Source: Athripsodes cinereus (lineage: Eukaryota > Arthropoda > Insecta > Trichoptera > Leptoceridae). Taken from it: DNA of 64,000 bases. Below, one piece after another: positions 52,724-64,000 of this stretch; positions within the stretch are counted from its first letter, which is position 1; each line of letters begins with the position of its first letter. A program made the translations under genes and the position numbers. The notes under the pieces are model-generated. The model saw only the letters and a list, made by a program, of their open reading frames with translations. It had not been told where the DNA came from and did not search any database. The DNA is taken from NCBI GenBank assembly GCA_947579605.1, contig OX388307.1, positions 23,165,237-23,229,236 on the forward strand, in the 5' to 3' direction.

Positions 52724-53133
52724 GGCCACTTGCAGTCGTGGGGTATTTTAATAAAAATGATCGAATTCAGTAAATTTGAGGTCGGAAAACACAAATATGT
52801 CAGTTAAATTTTTTTAAATATCTAAATTATGGAGAATATCCAAAAATAAAACCCAAAATTTTTGACGTTTGTCAAAACACTCTAAACAGCTGATGACGTC
52901 ACGGAGTCCCGTGAATCATAGTAACTTTCGCAACCAAAGATTATAATCTCATACACACATGGGACGTGACGTCACAGCGCCGCCATTATCGTTTTTGATC
53001 ATTCCGAGAAAATCCAATTTTTAAAAGCTAATAACTAAGTAAATAGTGCAAGAAAAAATAAAATAAATTGTGGTTGTGTTTCTTTCATACTAATTTACAA
53101 TTTTATGTAATAAAAAAAATCTGCAAGTGGCCC
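52724..53133. mobile_element. MITE with GGGCCACTTGCAG ends
   Basis: GGGCCACTTGCAG at about 52724 is complemented by CTGCAAGTGGCCC at about 53120. ATT lies outside both ends. The interior includes two TGACGTCA motifs. It is about 410 bp and non-coding. Confidence 0.65.
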
Positions 53134-53269
53134 ATTAGCCATTGATCTACGTAGAATTAATAATACGCTCTCTACTTTGACAAATAACTACTTTGAGCGT
53201 CCGCCGGTAGAGGTGACTAGCGTCGAAAGTTTTAAAATTGCTGTGAATACTAGGCTATCCGTGTTGACA

Positions 53270-54095
53270 CATCACCTATCTACATAGTTAGGTGATGGTT
53301 GACATGGCAGTGAAATCATAGGATGAACAAAATAATGTGAACAGCCGTATTCACTTTCGATGAACAGCTTTGACCCTGACACTCTGGATGATCATCCAAA
53401 GTGAAGCAATGTGAATGCCCCTTTAGTACTCATTTCTGTGCAAAATTCGAGTTGGCAACACTGGTCATTCTTAATTCTAATTCCTTGTCAGGGCAGCGTT
53501 CATACAGTCGCCGAGTGATCACTCAACGACGCTCCGATCGTTCACGAAGCCGGAGCGAGTCACCCGACGACTCGCACTGTCGCGTTCAGGCACGTCGTCG
53601 AACCACCGAAATCATTGCAGGGTGATTATCGCTCTGACAGTTACCTTGACGTTTGAGTGATGGTGGTTGTCAAAACAATTGCGAAATTAATCGTAATTAT
53701 TTATTTATTTATTCAAATCGACGGAACACTACAGACAATAGATACATATAAATTTAGTACAGATATATAATTTTGATTAACAAGTATGTAATGCAATGTC
53801 CAATTTATAAGTGTCCATATATTAAATGATTTATTTTATGGCAAAGGCTATTCGTACGTATCATAGATAAAAGAAATTATAAAATTTGTCTATGGTGAAT
53901 TATTTCCATAGACAACATTAATATTAAACTATTTCGTTTATGGATATCCATGGATATCTATACTTCAGTCTTTCTATCCATGCACTCGACAATAACATTA
54001 GAAATGCGTGATGTTCACGTGATCAGATGGGCCGCTCGCAGAATAGATACTGGATAGAAATTGCCCAGTGTGCATAATAAAAATATTGTAATTTT
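53270..54095. other. Spacer with a GC-rich patch
   Basis: 53490-53640 is GC-rich (GAGTGATCACTCAACGACG, CGGAGCGAGTCACCCGACGA) against the AT-rich background. The ORF at 53401-53625 has no recognised family. Repeated TGGATATCCATGG words are near 53942-53960. Confidence 0.35.
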
Positions 54096-54099
54096 GTAA

Positions 54100-54232
54100 T
54101 ATTAAAAAAACATACTGTTTTAAGATTATCTTTATTGTAGTGCTCTCAATAATGTCGAGATAACTCGACGAAAACGCTTCAGATTTTTTATATGTGAAAA
54201 TTTAACAGTGTGTTTTTTTTCAATATAGGTAA
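54100..54232 (+). repeat. Penelope-end-like fragment
   Basis: GTGCTCTCAATAATGTCGAG ATAACTCGACGAAAACGCTTC holds the stem GTCGAG/CTCGAC followed by GAAAACG, the same plan as the Penelope pLTR hairpin, and is followed by AACAGTGTG as in the pLTR. Confidence 0.5.
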
Positions 54233-55622
54233 TTTATTATAATGTATTTTCTGTGTCAATACACAACCCTTTGGATTATACAAAATTATTGAATTAAAAA
54301 AAATATTTATTACAAACTGAAACATGAGGGACCGATTATCGAAATTTTATGATTATACATAGGTACCTATACAAAAAAATCTTATTTTACTAAATGATTT
54401 GATTATTTCATTTTAAATTTTTTGAAGCTTATTTTTGGGCAGACTCAGGTAACTGATTGGAATAAGTGTTATTTGAGTAATGCATGGAACAAAATTTTAG
54501 AAAGATAATAAAATTATTGATTAAAACATTTTACATGTCAACGTGACATAATATATATATACTTATAGCAAAACAAAAAACATTATTAATACGATAACAT
54601 AGAATAATTAATTAAACACCTTAACAAAGTGTCAACACAAAAATAATTATAGCAAAACGAACAAACATTATAAATGTGATAACATAGAATAATTAATAGA
54701 ACTAAAGTAAAAATAACAAATTTTATAGACTAAATCGGCCCAGTTTTCATATAACATATATTTACTTTCATATAACATATATTTACTTTGTAAGTGCATA
54801 TATCTAAATTTATAAAAGAAATTTGAGGAATTACTGTATGTCGGAATTTAGCACAAAAAGATTTATAAAAAAATTTCAGCTAAATTAAAAAAAAGAAACA
54901 ATTAATCAGAGAGATGAGGAATCGGACGTGTTTCCAACATTTATCACGAATTGGTCGAAAGCATCATCCATCATTCCATCTGACATCCAAAATATTTTTT
55001 CTACTTTAATCACGTGTTTTAAACAATTGCTCCAATTTTCCACTTGTCACATTGCGAATCGCATTCTCGAAAAAAAATTTAACCTCAAGAAGTTTTATTC
55101 TTCGCCGAAACCTCATTTTTGATTTGCGCCCAAATTACCTCTATGGGGTTACACGGCTAGTGTCTAATATTCACTGTCAAATAATAAAAACATATCTATT
55201 CGAAAAGAAGTACAAAAAAATATCTCTAATGTACAATATAAATTGAGGTGATTTTTCCGTGTAGCCGCTATTTCATAATTATAATGTATTTCGTTTAAGC
55301 AATGTATTTGAATCTGTTGGTAAATATTTTTTTAACGAAAAGTAGAAAGGGTAATTTCAATATATATGGAAAGATAATTTACACAATTGCAATGAAAATA
55401 CCTTTTATAAGGTTTCAAAAGCAAACTTTTAATTATAGCCGCGTGATCGTTAGTGACTTTATAAAAAGGGTACAGTCATTTAAAAGCTATTTAAAAAATA
55501 CGGAGTAGAAGAAACGGCCTTTTATTGAAATTTGCCTGGATGTACTAAACGTTCTCAGAATTGTTCACGTGGACAATTGCATCTTCTCGGTGGACGTACT
55601 TTAGATGTTTGCGAAATCTATT
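54233..55622. other. AT-rich DNA without recognised gene
   Basis: Very AT-rich with some internal repetition (AGCAAAAC.AA...AACATTAT near 54570 and 54650). The small ORFs lack family signatures. Confidence 0.4.
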
Positions 55623-55630
55623 GTTCAGCG

Positions 55631-57420
55631 TAGGGTTGTAATGAATATCCGTATCCGCATCCGGAAAATATCCGCATCTACAAATTTTATTTAAAGAGCT
55701 TGGAATCCGCATCCTTAAACATTTTTTGAGGATACCATGCCAAGCCAGATACATTTCTAAAATAAAATATTGAAATTATATTTTTCGTACTAATTCTATC
55801 CTGGTTGATATAGCAGGTATGCCAGTTCAAAGATGTGCTTCACATTTGCACAATAGTTTTTTTTTTATATAATACATTCTACTATTTTTTGTGTACTATA
55901 CTAACGACGTAATCATGTTTCATCCATTGAATACCTGCCAAATACTAAGTTTCCTACAAAAGGCAAGTATTTGTAAAACATGCCATATAAGACATTTAAT
56001 ATCTTCAATTCAGTAATGAAGTAAACCACCCATTCTGAATGAATGTCTGTTAGCTTTAGTTGTTACGGAGAAGACTACCAGCATGTTTACTGCATGCGGT
56101 ACTTATGGGAAAACGCTACGATGGTGCGAATGAATGATGTTACCTGCTCTTACTCATTTTACGGAAACTTATATTAGTATATTTTTATTTGCCAACGTAT
56201 CGATATAATTTAATTTTTTTAAGAAAATACCAAAAATTTACATCATATTAAATTAAATAAGAAAATTGTCATTTTCACGCGATTTTTTCCAGAATAGGCT
56301 CTTTTGAACATTTTTTTTAGAAGAAGAAATTAATTATTCAAAGGCAACACTTATTTTCAATAGATAATCTAATTGATGGTATTATTTCGAAAAATCTAAA
56401 ATTTATGGGCATGTTCATAAAAAAATACTCGTTTTTCTTTCTTTTTCAAAATTTAGATATATTCATTTTTATAAATGAGGTTACAGATATCCTTGTCACC
56501 AAGGGAGTGAAGCAAGGCTGTGTCATGTCTCTGTGGCTGTTCAAACTATTCTTCGACTACTGTATGCGACCTGTGAAATAGATTGATGTTGGTGTCGAGT
56601 TTAATGGGTCTCGAGTGAATGCATTGATGTACGCAGATGATTTGGTGCTAATGGCTGAGATTGAAAGGGATTTCCATTTTAAATGTTTGGAGCAAGTAAG
56701 CGAGTATGCACATTTGGGAAGTATCCATGTTTGCGAGGGATGAAAGATACGATAGGGACATCGAAAGAAGGAAAGTGGCCGGTGCTAAAGTGAACGGTGC
56801 ACTTCGACCTATTGTCAGCAATGGCAATGTGTCGAACATGGCTAAAATGCTGGTGCAAAATACCATTTTGGTACCATCAATTGCGTATACAAGCGAGACA
56901 AGGACGTGGTTGAAGGACAAAAGTGGAATAAATACAGTGGAGATGCGATCGTTAAGAAGAATGGTTGGTAGAACGCTGCGTGATAAGAGTAAAGAATGAG
57001 CGGATGCAAGAAGAGTGTTGTGGACAGAATGCGCGTGAATAAACTACGGTGGTTTGGACATGTTGAACGAATGAGAGAAGTAAGAATGACAAAGAGGGTA
57101 TGCTTTACTGAAAGAAAGGGCGTGAAGCGTGGGCGTCTGAGAACCACATGGCTTGATCACGTGGATCAAATTCTCAAGGACGGCCGTGTGTTGAGTAAGA
57201 GGAACCGACGTGCGTGCATAAGAAATTGTATGAGTGTGAAAGAAATGTGTAAAGATAGATCTTTTTGGCATTCCGTTCTCTCTGCCTACCCCATTTGGGT
57301 TTATAGTATAGTATAAAAATTTGCATACTCAAAACAGAGTCACTCCAGATCCGAATCCGCATCCTCAAAACAGTGTCACTCCAGATCCGAATCCGCAAAG
57401 TAACATCCATTACAACCCTA
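55631..57420. mobile_element. hAT-like element with ATCCGC subterminal repeats
   Basis: The ends TAGGGTTGTAATGAATATCC and complement ...CATTACAACCCTA fit each other over about 20 bp. Inside are ATCCGCATCC repeats at both ends (55650-55720 and 57345-57400). The 8-bp flanks GTTCAGCG and CTTTGACG match poorly, so the TSD has decayed or was never present. It contains a LINE C fragment and an S1 scrap. Confidence 0.6.
56480..57316 (+). pseudogene. LINE family C RT remnant
   Basis: Plus-strand blocks: VTKGVKQGCVMSLWLFKLFF DYCMR, GVEFNGSRVNALMYADDLVL (catalytic YADD near 56630), CLEQVSEYAHLGS, then 56860-56999 with [40 protein letters not shown], and 56996-57316 with [56 protein letters not shown] and FWHSVLSAYPIW. 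Frame breaks occur at about 56578, 56742 and 56999. This is the most complete family C copy here. Confidence 0.8.
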
Positions 57421-58128
57421 CTTTGACGAAGTGTAGGTAAGCTACTTTTTTAGCAATACATTATTAAGAGTGTTGATAAAATATATGAATGCAAGAAACG
57501 AACTTTGGATACCTATGCATTTTAATGTTATTCGAACTTTAAACCTGGTTTAACTTATAAGAACTAAAAATAAATTGTCAACATAACAGGCTATGGAGAA
57601 AAGAGTGAACAATTTTTCTTGAGGTTATGTAGACCTAAACAGCGCTTTTTATTTAAAAATAAAACATCCTTGTTGTAGTACCAATAGATCTTAAGTTCGC
57701 AAACGGTGAGTTCATAAACCTTAAACGACTCTAAATCGTTTTATTACACTTTATCCGGTTATGGAAACTACTTTGTTCTCAGACAAAATACACGAACTTA
57801 ATGCTACTTTATACGGGAACATGCCTCTAAAACATGAAATTTAATATACAAGTCGACAAATGTGTAAATGAAATTGCACTATTCAAACATTGAAAATGTG
57901 CTTCCTCAATTAAGTAATCGCTTGTAAAGGAAATTAAACTGATAAGGATCAATCCACACGGACGACATAAGCTACAGATTTCGATAATTTGACAGACGTC
58001 AAAATAGTGTGGCATTGTTTACAAAAAAATACGTACGTTTAGCTACTTATTTGACAGACGTCAAAGCAGCGTGCTTTTGTTTACATAAAACCAACTGTCA
58101 AATTTGACAGTTGACAGTTCCTATACGT
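57421..58128. other. Spacer
   Basis: No gene. TTGACAGACGTCAAA occurs at about 57990 and 58050, and TGTCAAATTTGACAGTTGACA near 58096. Confidence 0.4.
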
Positions 58129-58312
58129 ATGAATAGCGCGAGATTTTAAAATGTAAAAAAACGGATTGTACTCCGGGTTCAAAAATTGGACACTCACGGC
58201 CGACGGCGTTAGTAGTTCTATCATATCACTGGCGTATAGAACATCCGACAGGAGGGTTTTAAGTACGCATGTGCCAAAGATATTGGACTGTGATTGGTTG
58301 ACGGTGACAATC

Positions 58313-58377
58313 CGTCACAACAAGGTTCTATCTTATATGTTATTCCCTATGTAGATAGAACCTTGTTGTTCTGAGGC
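58313..58377. repeat. Hairpin CAACAAGGTTCTATC
   Basis: ACAACAAGGTTCTATC at about 58318 is complemented by GATAGAACCTTGTTGT at about 58356, spacer about 22 bp. Confidence 0.6.
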
Positions 58378-58399
58378 GACGAACTGTCAAATATGTGTT

Positions 58400-59050
58400 T
58401 GCAAGTTAGCTGTCATGAGAAAAGATTATAATAAAAAATACTGTGAAAAATACTTGTTATGAGTGTTAAGATCATAATATGCACAGGTTGCACTCTATGC
58501 AGATTATTATACTTTTCATATGGTTTTAATCATTTCATCTGTTCTAATCTTAATTTGTTGGTTACATAGAGTAAAGTAACAATACATAAAAATTACCGAG
58601 GCTCTACACAAGGAATGTGTCGAAATGATTGAATGAGAGCCTTTTAATTTAGGTGGACATTATAGGAGTCCATTTTTCTTCTTTCATGTTTTAGAAACAG
58701 TGTATAGTCTGCTAGGGCTCACGTGCGTGGAAAAATGGTGCTCTTTTAAGCTATCTGTGCAAGTAAGGCCAGGATCATTCCGTCTGGTTGGATTGCTTAT
58801 TCCTGCTATCTGCTGGGTGGGTCTTGGGGCACTGTCATTATAGTCACACGATCTTGCCATGTAAGACTGCCCTCCTGAGAAACCTTTTTTCAATATAAGT
58901 ATTGCAGGACCCTCCACAGTGCGTTCATTTTTTAAGTACCTATACTATAATTTAATTCCAATGAAATGTTCCAGAATGTACATAGGGATAGCTCCTCTCA
59001 TATCAAGTTTAAACCACTATAGATGATTCGTACCCTTGAATTAGCTCAGA
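58400..59050. other. Interior of TIR element
   Basis: No recognised gene. The minus ORF 58684-58917 (PRPTQQIAGISNPTRRND) may be a LINE or unknown scrap. Confidence 0.3.
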
Positions 59051-59064
59051 AAAATGAACATTAC

Positions 59065-59140
59065 TATTTTGCACACTGAGAATCGAACCTATGACCCCTC
59101 GCTTGCAAGGCGAATGTGTTAACCACTGATCCAACCTAAT
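59065..59140 (-). repeat. tRNA-Ala-derived SINE head
   Basis: The minus strand has A box TGGATCAGTGG, an anticodon arm TTCGC-CTTGCAA-GCGAG with anticodon TGC (Ala), and B box GGTTCGATTC. The acceptor stem is not formed and CCA-type ends are missing, so it is a SINE or pseudo-tRNA rather than a gene. Confidence 0.65.
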
Positions 59141-59195
59141 TGATTAGGTGTACAATATATACCATATGTATGTGGTAGACACATCAATGTGAACT

Positions 59196-59690
59196 TTCTT
59201 AAGGATAGCATGATACAGTCTTGATGCTTATGAATCGACACAAGGCTGGTTAAGAGTACTCTTTGAAACCGGGTAATCCAATTCCTCTATATCATACTTG
59301 TCACATGTTTCGGTATTTTTTGAAAGTTGTATATATACCTACTATAATTTTCCAAACACTACTACTACTACTATACCATCACAGCATATCCTACAAGTGG
59401 GGTAGCCAGCAGACCAGCTGCATGTAAGAAACATACAAGCTGTCCTCTTCGTGCCAATACAAAATCAAGACATTCAGGATGGGTGGCGAACCTCATCGCT
59501 GAATTTAAGATGTAAAATATTTACACATGTAACCTTATTTACCAACATTCGTCACTCTATCGAAGTTCAGTTGAAACACAATACTAGAAGGGAACATTAC
59601 CCGGGCTTAAAGAATACTCTTAACCAGCCTTGTGTCGATTCGTAAGCACCGAGACTCTCCTTAATCATGATATCCTTTCTACAACCAGAT
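59196..59690. repeat. Foldback element with about 80-bp arms, carrying an S1 SINE
   Basis: AAGGATAGCATGATACAGTC ...CGACACAAGGCTGGTTAAGA at 59200-59255 is complemented at 59612-59690. Between the arms is a minus-strand S1 copy (59360-59530) with a (TAG)n tail. Confidence 0.7.
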
Positions 59691-61430
59691 AAGTCTTCAT
59701 ATAATTAGTCATGGTCACACAAAAACTTAACAGTCTAATGCCGGTAAAAAATCACTTATCCAAATATATAGGATATCAAAGGTTTCAAAATACCAGCATT
59801 GTCCTTGAAATATCCATGTTCAGAAACTTTTTAACAATATTAAGTGTTTATTATAATAGATTTTTGAATTTTTATGTACCAATTAACCGGTGAATCTATT
59901 TTTTTATTTATTTATACAAGATTTCGGAGTTACCTCTGTAGCTGACATGACTAAAGGTATTATATAAACGGACCTAGAATGCCAAATATTTTTTATTTCT
60001 CCTGCTAATCCTGTATATTTATGTATTTTTTCTGCGACGGTTGTTTGTATATTAAGTGTATTTGGGACAGCTATGTCTATTATGATGTAATTGTCTATCT
60101 GTTATTATTGTTTTATCATAATTGAACCTGTAATTTTGATTTTCTTAAACCGGTTCTGGGTTGTTTTTATAATAAGGTATTATATTTTGCGAGTTTAAAA
60201 GATTGTTTAGTTGCTAAATTTTGATGTTTTATTTTTGCGACATGATTATGTCTATTAGTATTTTGAGCTTGAGTAGAACAGCCCGAAACTATGTGTTGTA
60301 TTATTTTTAATATTAGTTTTTGTTATTGTAACGCAAGGTGAGCATGAATTTGTTTTAGTACATTGTCATGTTGTCAAATGTAGTTTCTACTTGTTAAACC
60401 TGAGTAGCCTCCAATAATGTGCTATTAGGTACTTCATTTGTTTGGCTAAATAATCTAGTTATCGTTTTCAATCTTATCTTTTGTTTGAAATTTTTAAATG
60501 ATTTCTCGTTTTGATAATTTGATCTTGAATTGCTACTATGAATCCCTCAGTTTAATATTACTGTAAGCAAACCATGCATTTGATGACTCCCGATCCAGCA
60601 GGTTTTGTTTGAGCTAGTGTGCGTTTTCCAGATTTTTTTTTGTTTCCAATTTGATATTTTTTCATATAGTTTTTATTTTTTCAGAAGGGTTAAATTGCCC
60701 TTGTTAAATTTTAATTAGAAATGGATGAAAGAGTCATCATTGTTATTACTGTTTTGTGTTTGTTCATATAAATAATTATAATTTTGTTGTAATAGTGTAG
60801 TGTAGTTATAGTGATAATGTAGATGTAGTCATAACTCTGTATGATTAAATGAATTTCTTTTAATATTGTTACATTATTGCTTTGTACATATGTATGTATA
60901 ATTCAATTCAACATTCTAATTGTTTTAATAGCCTTATAAAATATTTTAAGTTTCGAATTGATGGGCTGTAAGTAGGATCACTATCTCTAAATGTAGTAAC
61001 AGTTTCATTTAACACTGGCTGACCCAGTAAACTTCCTACCTCCTAACAATCAATGAATGTCAATAAATATAGATAAAAGAAAGTGAACATTTACTCTCTA
61101 TGAAGGTATAAATAATGTTTAATATTTTTAATCTCTTTACAAACTCCCGTATTTTTGTCCAAGTGTGTCATTGTATAGTGTAAAAAATAAAATTCATTTA
61201 TGTTGAACAATTATACTTAACTCAGATTTGTAGGTACAATTTTTTTTTAGGTATATATCTACCTATTCATTTTAAATTAATAAAAATTCTTATTGATTTT
61301 TTCAAAATTGAAATTTTAGAACCACAGGTGTTTGATTTTTGTATAATTCTCCATATTGTTTTTTTTTTATTGAAATTTTAAATGTATAACGTAAATAATT
61401 TTCTTCGTAATTTTTCTTCTCGTGAGTTTG
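59691..61430. other. AT-rich interior of TIR element
   Basis: About 1.7 kb with no recognisable coding sequence, repeat or RNA gene. Confidence 0.4.
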
Positions 61431-61439
61431 CAAGATATT

Positions 61440-61560
61440 TTAATAGCTAACCGGCGGAAAAGAATCTAACAAATCAGAGATCATTCAAATCGGTACAGCC
61501 ATTCTTGAGTTATAAATGGTGTAATTAACCCGACTTTCTTTTATGTGTGTATATATCGTA
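61440..61560 (+). repeat. Insect LINE/Helitron-like 3' motif
   Basis: ACCGGCGGAAAAGAATCTAA, ATTCAAATCGGTACAGCC ATTCTTGAGTTATAAATGG and CGACTTTCTTTTATG form a motif often seen at 3' ends of insect retroposons. The family is uncertain. Confidence 0.4.
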
Positions 61561-61814
61561 ATATATATCATACAAACACTGTAGGTGAGAAAATCCAATT
61601 ATACGAAAAACAAAAATCACTTAGCATGTAATATATATAGATTTTATCAATATTTTTATAATAATTATTATCTATGATTTCAATTCAAATTTGTAAACCT
61701 GAATTAATTTTCTAAATGTTAATTTCAGTTCTATCTTCAGTGTTTAGTTAAGTTATTTTTCAGGTTCTCCTATTTCATGTACTCTTGTAATTCACTAATT
61801 AATTAAATAATTTA

Positions 61815-61995
61815 AAAAAATTATAAGTAAAAAATACTTTTAAGAGTTTTAAATTTGTTTAATCGACAGTTACACGTGTTTCGGGTTACAGGCCCATATG
61901 TATGAATATGGGCCTGTAAGTCGAAACACGTGTAACTGTCGATTAAACAAATTTAAAACTCTCAAGTATTTTTTACTTATAATTTTTTTAATTTA
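61815..61995. repeat. Long palindrome, Penelope-end-like
   Basis: Arms of about 80 bp: AAATTTGTTTAATCGACAG TTACACGTGTTTCGGG and complement. The left arm, read on the minus strand, has GGGCCTGTAACCCGAAACACG: a GGG/CCC stem followed by GAAAC. Confidence 0.7.
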
Positions 61996-62255
61996 ATAAT
62001 GGAGTTTTAGTCATTCAGTGAGAATAAAATAAGTGAAATTAAATAACTATTACTTGTACATTTTGTAGTTCAATACAATGTATCTTATTAAATATGTGTA
62101 ATGTAAGATGTATAAAAATAAATATTAAAATATACAAAGTATATTATGTTGCAAATATTTGTTTTATTATTTTCAAATTGTTTTGTGGGTTGGCTGTAAG
62201 ATGTTTGTAATAAGCCCACCGGTTACATAATATATAAATTAACTGATATACAACA

Positions 62256-63140
62256 TTGTTGCGGGAAAACAAATCTGGCATTTTAAACTGGGCTGTGAAG
62301 ACTATATACAGGGGAACGTATGTGCCTCAAATTACATACGCTGCTCGGGTTTGGTCACACAGGTTGTCTGTGGGTACCGTGTCCCTTGCTGTGCTTAGAG
62401 GTCAGAGGCTTCCCCTGCTCGCGGTAATGGGTGCCTACCGAACGGCTGCAAGTGATGGCCTTCTAGTTATTGCTGGTGTTTTACCGGCAGATCTCGAAAT
62501 TTAAGATTATGTAGCTCGCCGGGGTGTCAGGGCTGGGAGATATGTGGAACATCTTGGTATACCTGTTGAAACAGGAACCGGGATATATCTAGGGCAATCG
62601 GCAGGATTCGTGAGAGAACAATGAGTGTTTGGCAAGACAGATGGAGAACTGTAGGAACGGGTAGACTTGTTTACAAGCTCTTTCCAGATGTCCAGATTTT
62701 TCATGTACAGCTTATCACTGGACATGGCCAGTTACGAGGTAAACTTTTTGAGCTAGCATTGACCGAAAATCCATGGTGCTCATGTGGGACAGGAGCTCAA
62801 TATGGGGAACATATCCTTTGGGAATGTCCTTTGATGATGGATGCAAGAGAGGAAATGATTCTGGGTATGACTGTTGACACTCCTCGACCCATCTGGTTTG
62901 GGGAAGTGTTTTTAAATGCCACAAACGCTTCACACTTAAAGACATTCGTGGATGTGTGGGTCTCAAGATGGGATCTGCTATGTCAGCCGAGTCCCCCGCC
63001 CACTGACGTGGTAGGATCAGAGATGCCAACACTGGCATAGTTGCATTAGACTAGAGAGAGTCTAAACATTAAATTTTTTCACCTAAACGGATAAATAGGA
63101 ATCCTTGGACTCCTGAAATATCCGAGAAATAAAGATATTT
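62256..63140 (+). pseudogene. R1-clade LINE, RT C-terminal part and 3' UTR
   Basis: Plus-strand blocks: LNWAVKTIYRGTYVPQITYA ARVW, LRGQRLPLLAVMGAYRTAAS, LLVIAGVLPADLEI, a stop and frameshift near 62500-62600, then 62621-63040 with FHVQLITGHGQLRGKLFELA and NPWCSCGTGAQYGEHILWEC. These are the post-RT and CCHC parts of R1/TRAS/SART-type elements (YRG.Y.P.I.YA...W; GAYRT.S...L.V..G.LP.DLE; TGHG). The 3' UTR to 63140 recurs at 52540-52670. 5'-truncated. Confidence 0.8.
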
Positions 63141-63234
63141 CAAACTGCAATAGATAAAGAAGGATTAGAATTCTCCCATGCAGGAGGGAATTCATGACAC
63201 ATGCAATCACACTAAATTATTATATTAAATTTCA

Positions 63235-63445
63235 ATGTCGTCAGTAAGAGGATATACTAATTGTCTGTGAGAAGGCGCCCGAGAACTACGTGGCTTGATC
63301 ACGAAAATCAAATTCTCAAGGACGGCCGTGTGTTGAGTAAAAGAGATCGACGAACGAATGTACAGGAGGCGAAAGAAGTATGTAGTGAAAAATTTATATG
63401 GCGTTCCATTCTCTCTGCCTGCTCCACTTGGGATGCGGCATGAAG
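63235..63445 (+). pseudogene. LINE family C 3' end
   Basis: Plus strand: RRRPRTTWLDHENQILKDGR VLSKRDRRTNVQ, then EAKEVCSEKFIWRSILSACS TWDAA and TGGGATGCGGCATGAAGG. It lies just inside the right TIR of the 5.5-kb element. Confidence 0.7.
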
Positions 63446-63617
63446 GAACAGCGCAGTAAAGTCGGTATTTACTATTTAGCAATCGATGGTTGTTTGACCG
63501 TTTGACAACTTAGCGTGCGAAACGACAAAGGAACGGACTACTAACGCCGTGAGTGTCCAATTTTTGAACCCGGAGTACAATCCGTTTTTTTACATTTTAA
63601 AATCTCGCATGAATAGC

Positions 63618-64000
63618 ACGGGCGTTATTTTATATTATAGCCCATTCGGTTGTCATAGGCAATCAAAAATATAAAAGCAATCAAAAAGAAGTCAAATTTT
63701 TTGAAATATAAACATTAATGAATTACTCAAATGAAACAATTAATTTTTTTTAAATACTTACAAACTATGAACACAAAATGTAAACAAAATTTACCTACCT
63801 ATATATAAGTTAAATCATTTATACCAAAAACTAACTTGTAATTTATGTAATTTGAGTGTCATGATGTACAAAGGGAAGGGAAAACAATGATAAGAACAGT
63901 TATTAAGAGATGCAGAGAAAATCGAAGTCATGAATCGCTACACATAACCTGCAAAATTGACATTTTAAAAGTGCGAGCACTACCGGCGAACATGTCAATA
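63618..64000. other. AT-rich DNA without recognised gene
   Basis: No gene or known repeat seen up to the window end. Confidence 0.4.

Larger units (their letters stand above)
51633..53269. mobile_element. 1.6-kb TIR element with 9-bp TSD
   Basis: TSD GTGTTGACA at 51633-51641 and 53261-53269, perfect. Element 51642-53260: TIR GGATAGCCTAGTATTCACAG CAATTTTAAAA... and complement, about 60 bp with a few mismatches. A 9-bp duplication and long TIRs suggest a Mutator-like (MULE) group. The interior is made of S1 SINEs, an R1 3' UTR fragment and a MITE; no transposase. Confidence 0.75.
58129..63617. mobile_element. 5.5-kb TIR element with perfect 63-bp arms and 9-bp TSD
   Basis: TSD ATGAATAGC at 58129-58137 and 63609-63617. 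Element 58138-63608. Its ends GCGAGATTTTAAAATGTAAA... pair perfectly for 63 bp (to CACTCACGGC) and beyond a 7-bp indel (GGCGTTAGTAGT). A 9-bp TSD with long TIRs suggests the Mutator-like group. No transposase is recognised; the interior holds an R1 LINE, SINEs, a foldback, a palindrome and a LINE C end. Confidence 0.85.

Noticed and set aside
59065..59140. Functional tRNA-Ala gene
   Set aside because: Anticodon arm and B box are present but no paired acceptor stem.

Overview
The window looks like AT-rich nuclear DNA of a winged insect. The signs are GT-AG introns, an axonemal dynein assembly gene, many families of non-LTR retrotransposons, tRNA-derived SINEs, mariner/hAT/Harbinger/Penelope elements and countless short GTAGGTA/TACCTAC motifs. 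That motif load recalls Lepidoptera, but nothing here fixes the order or species. There are no bacterial or viral gene arrays, no CRISPR array and no functional tRNA or rRNA gene.

Only one conventional protein gene is well supported: a ten-exon minus-strand gene at 43697-50732 encoding the insect DNAAF1 (LRRC50) orthologue, an assembly factor for axonemal dynein arms. My exon model keeps frame through all nine introns (1171 residues). A perfect palindromic X-box (RFX site) lies about 155 bp upstream of its ATG. Its introns hold a LINE remnant, a SINE fragment, a hAT MITE and a 127-bp array that duplicates the end of exon 1.

A second possible locus lies at 6896-7700. It has a dense heat-shock element in strict 5-bp register, a TATA box about 100 bp downstream, and then a 74-bp tandem repeat, an intron-like GTAAGT and a poly(A) signal. 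This layout resembles a heat-inducible repeat RNA such as Drosophila hsr-omega.

Nearly everything else is mobile DNA, much of it nested. From left to right: a hAT with an 8-bp TSD (582-1661); SINEs; the heat-shock locus; a LINE broken by a plus-strand insertion that was itself hit by a jockey/CR1-like LINE (8361-11520); a hAT containing a mariner containing a Harbinger (11639-14904); a 3.2-kb unclassified TIR element (17127-20291); copia, LINE and SINE remnants (20400-27600); a 15.2-kb Penelope-like compound insertion with a 12-bp TSD (27632-42845), itself invaded by a hAT (holding a LINE, which holds another LINE fragment) and by a 6.6-kb Harbinger-like element; DNAAF1; a 1.6-kb TIR element with a 9-bp TSD (51633-53269); a hAT-like element with a LINE fragment (55631-57420); and a 5.5-kb TIR element with perfect 63-bp arms and a 9-bp TSD (58129-63617).

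Removing the two DNA transposons from the left Penelope copy on paper leaves one uninterrupted reading frame of 836 codons. That independently supports the proposed target-site duplications and the order of insertion. Hammerhead-ribozyme-like hairpins recur at the Penelope ends and in several long palindromes across the window.
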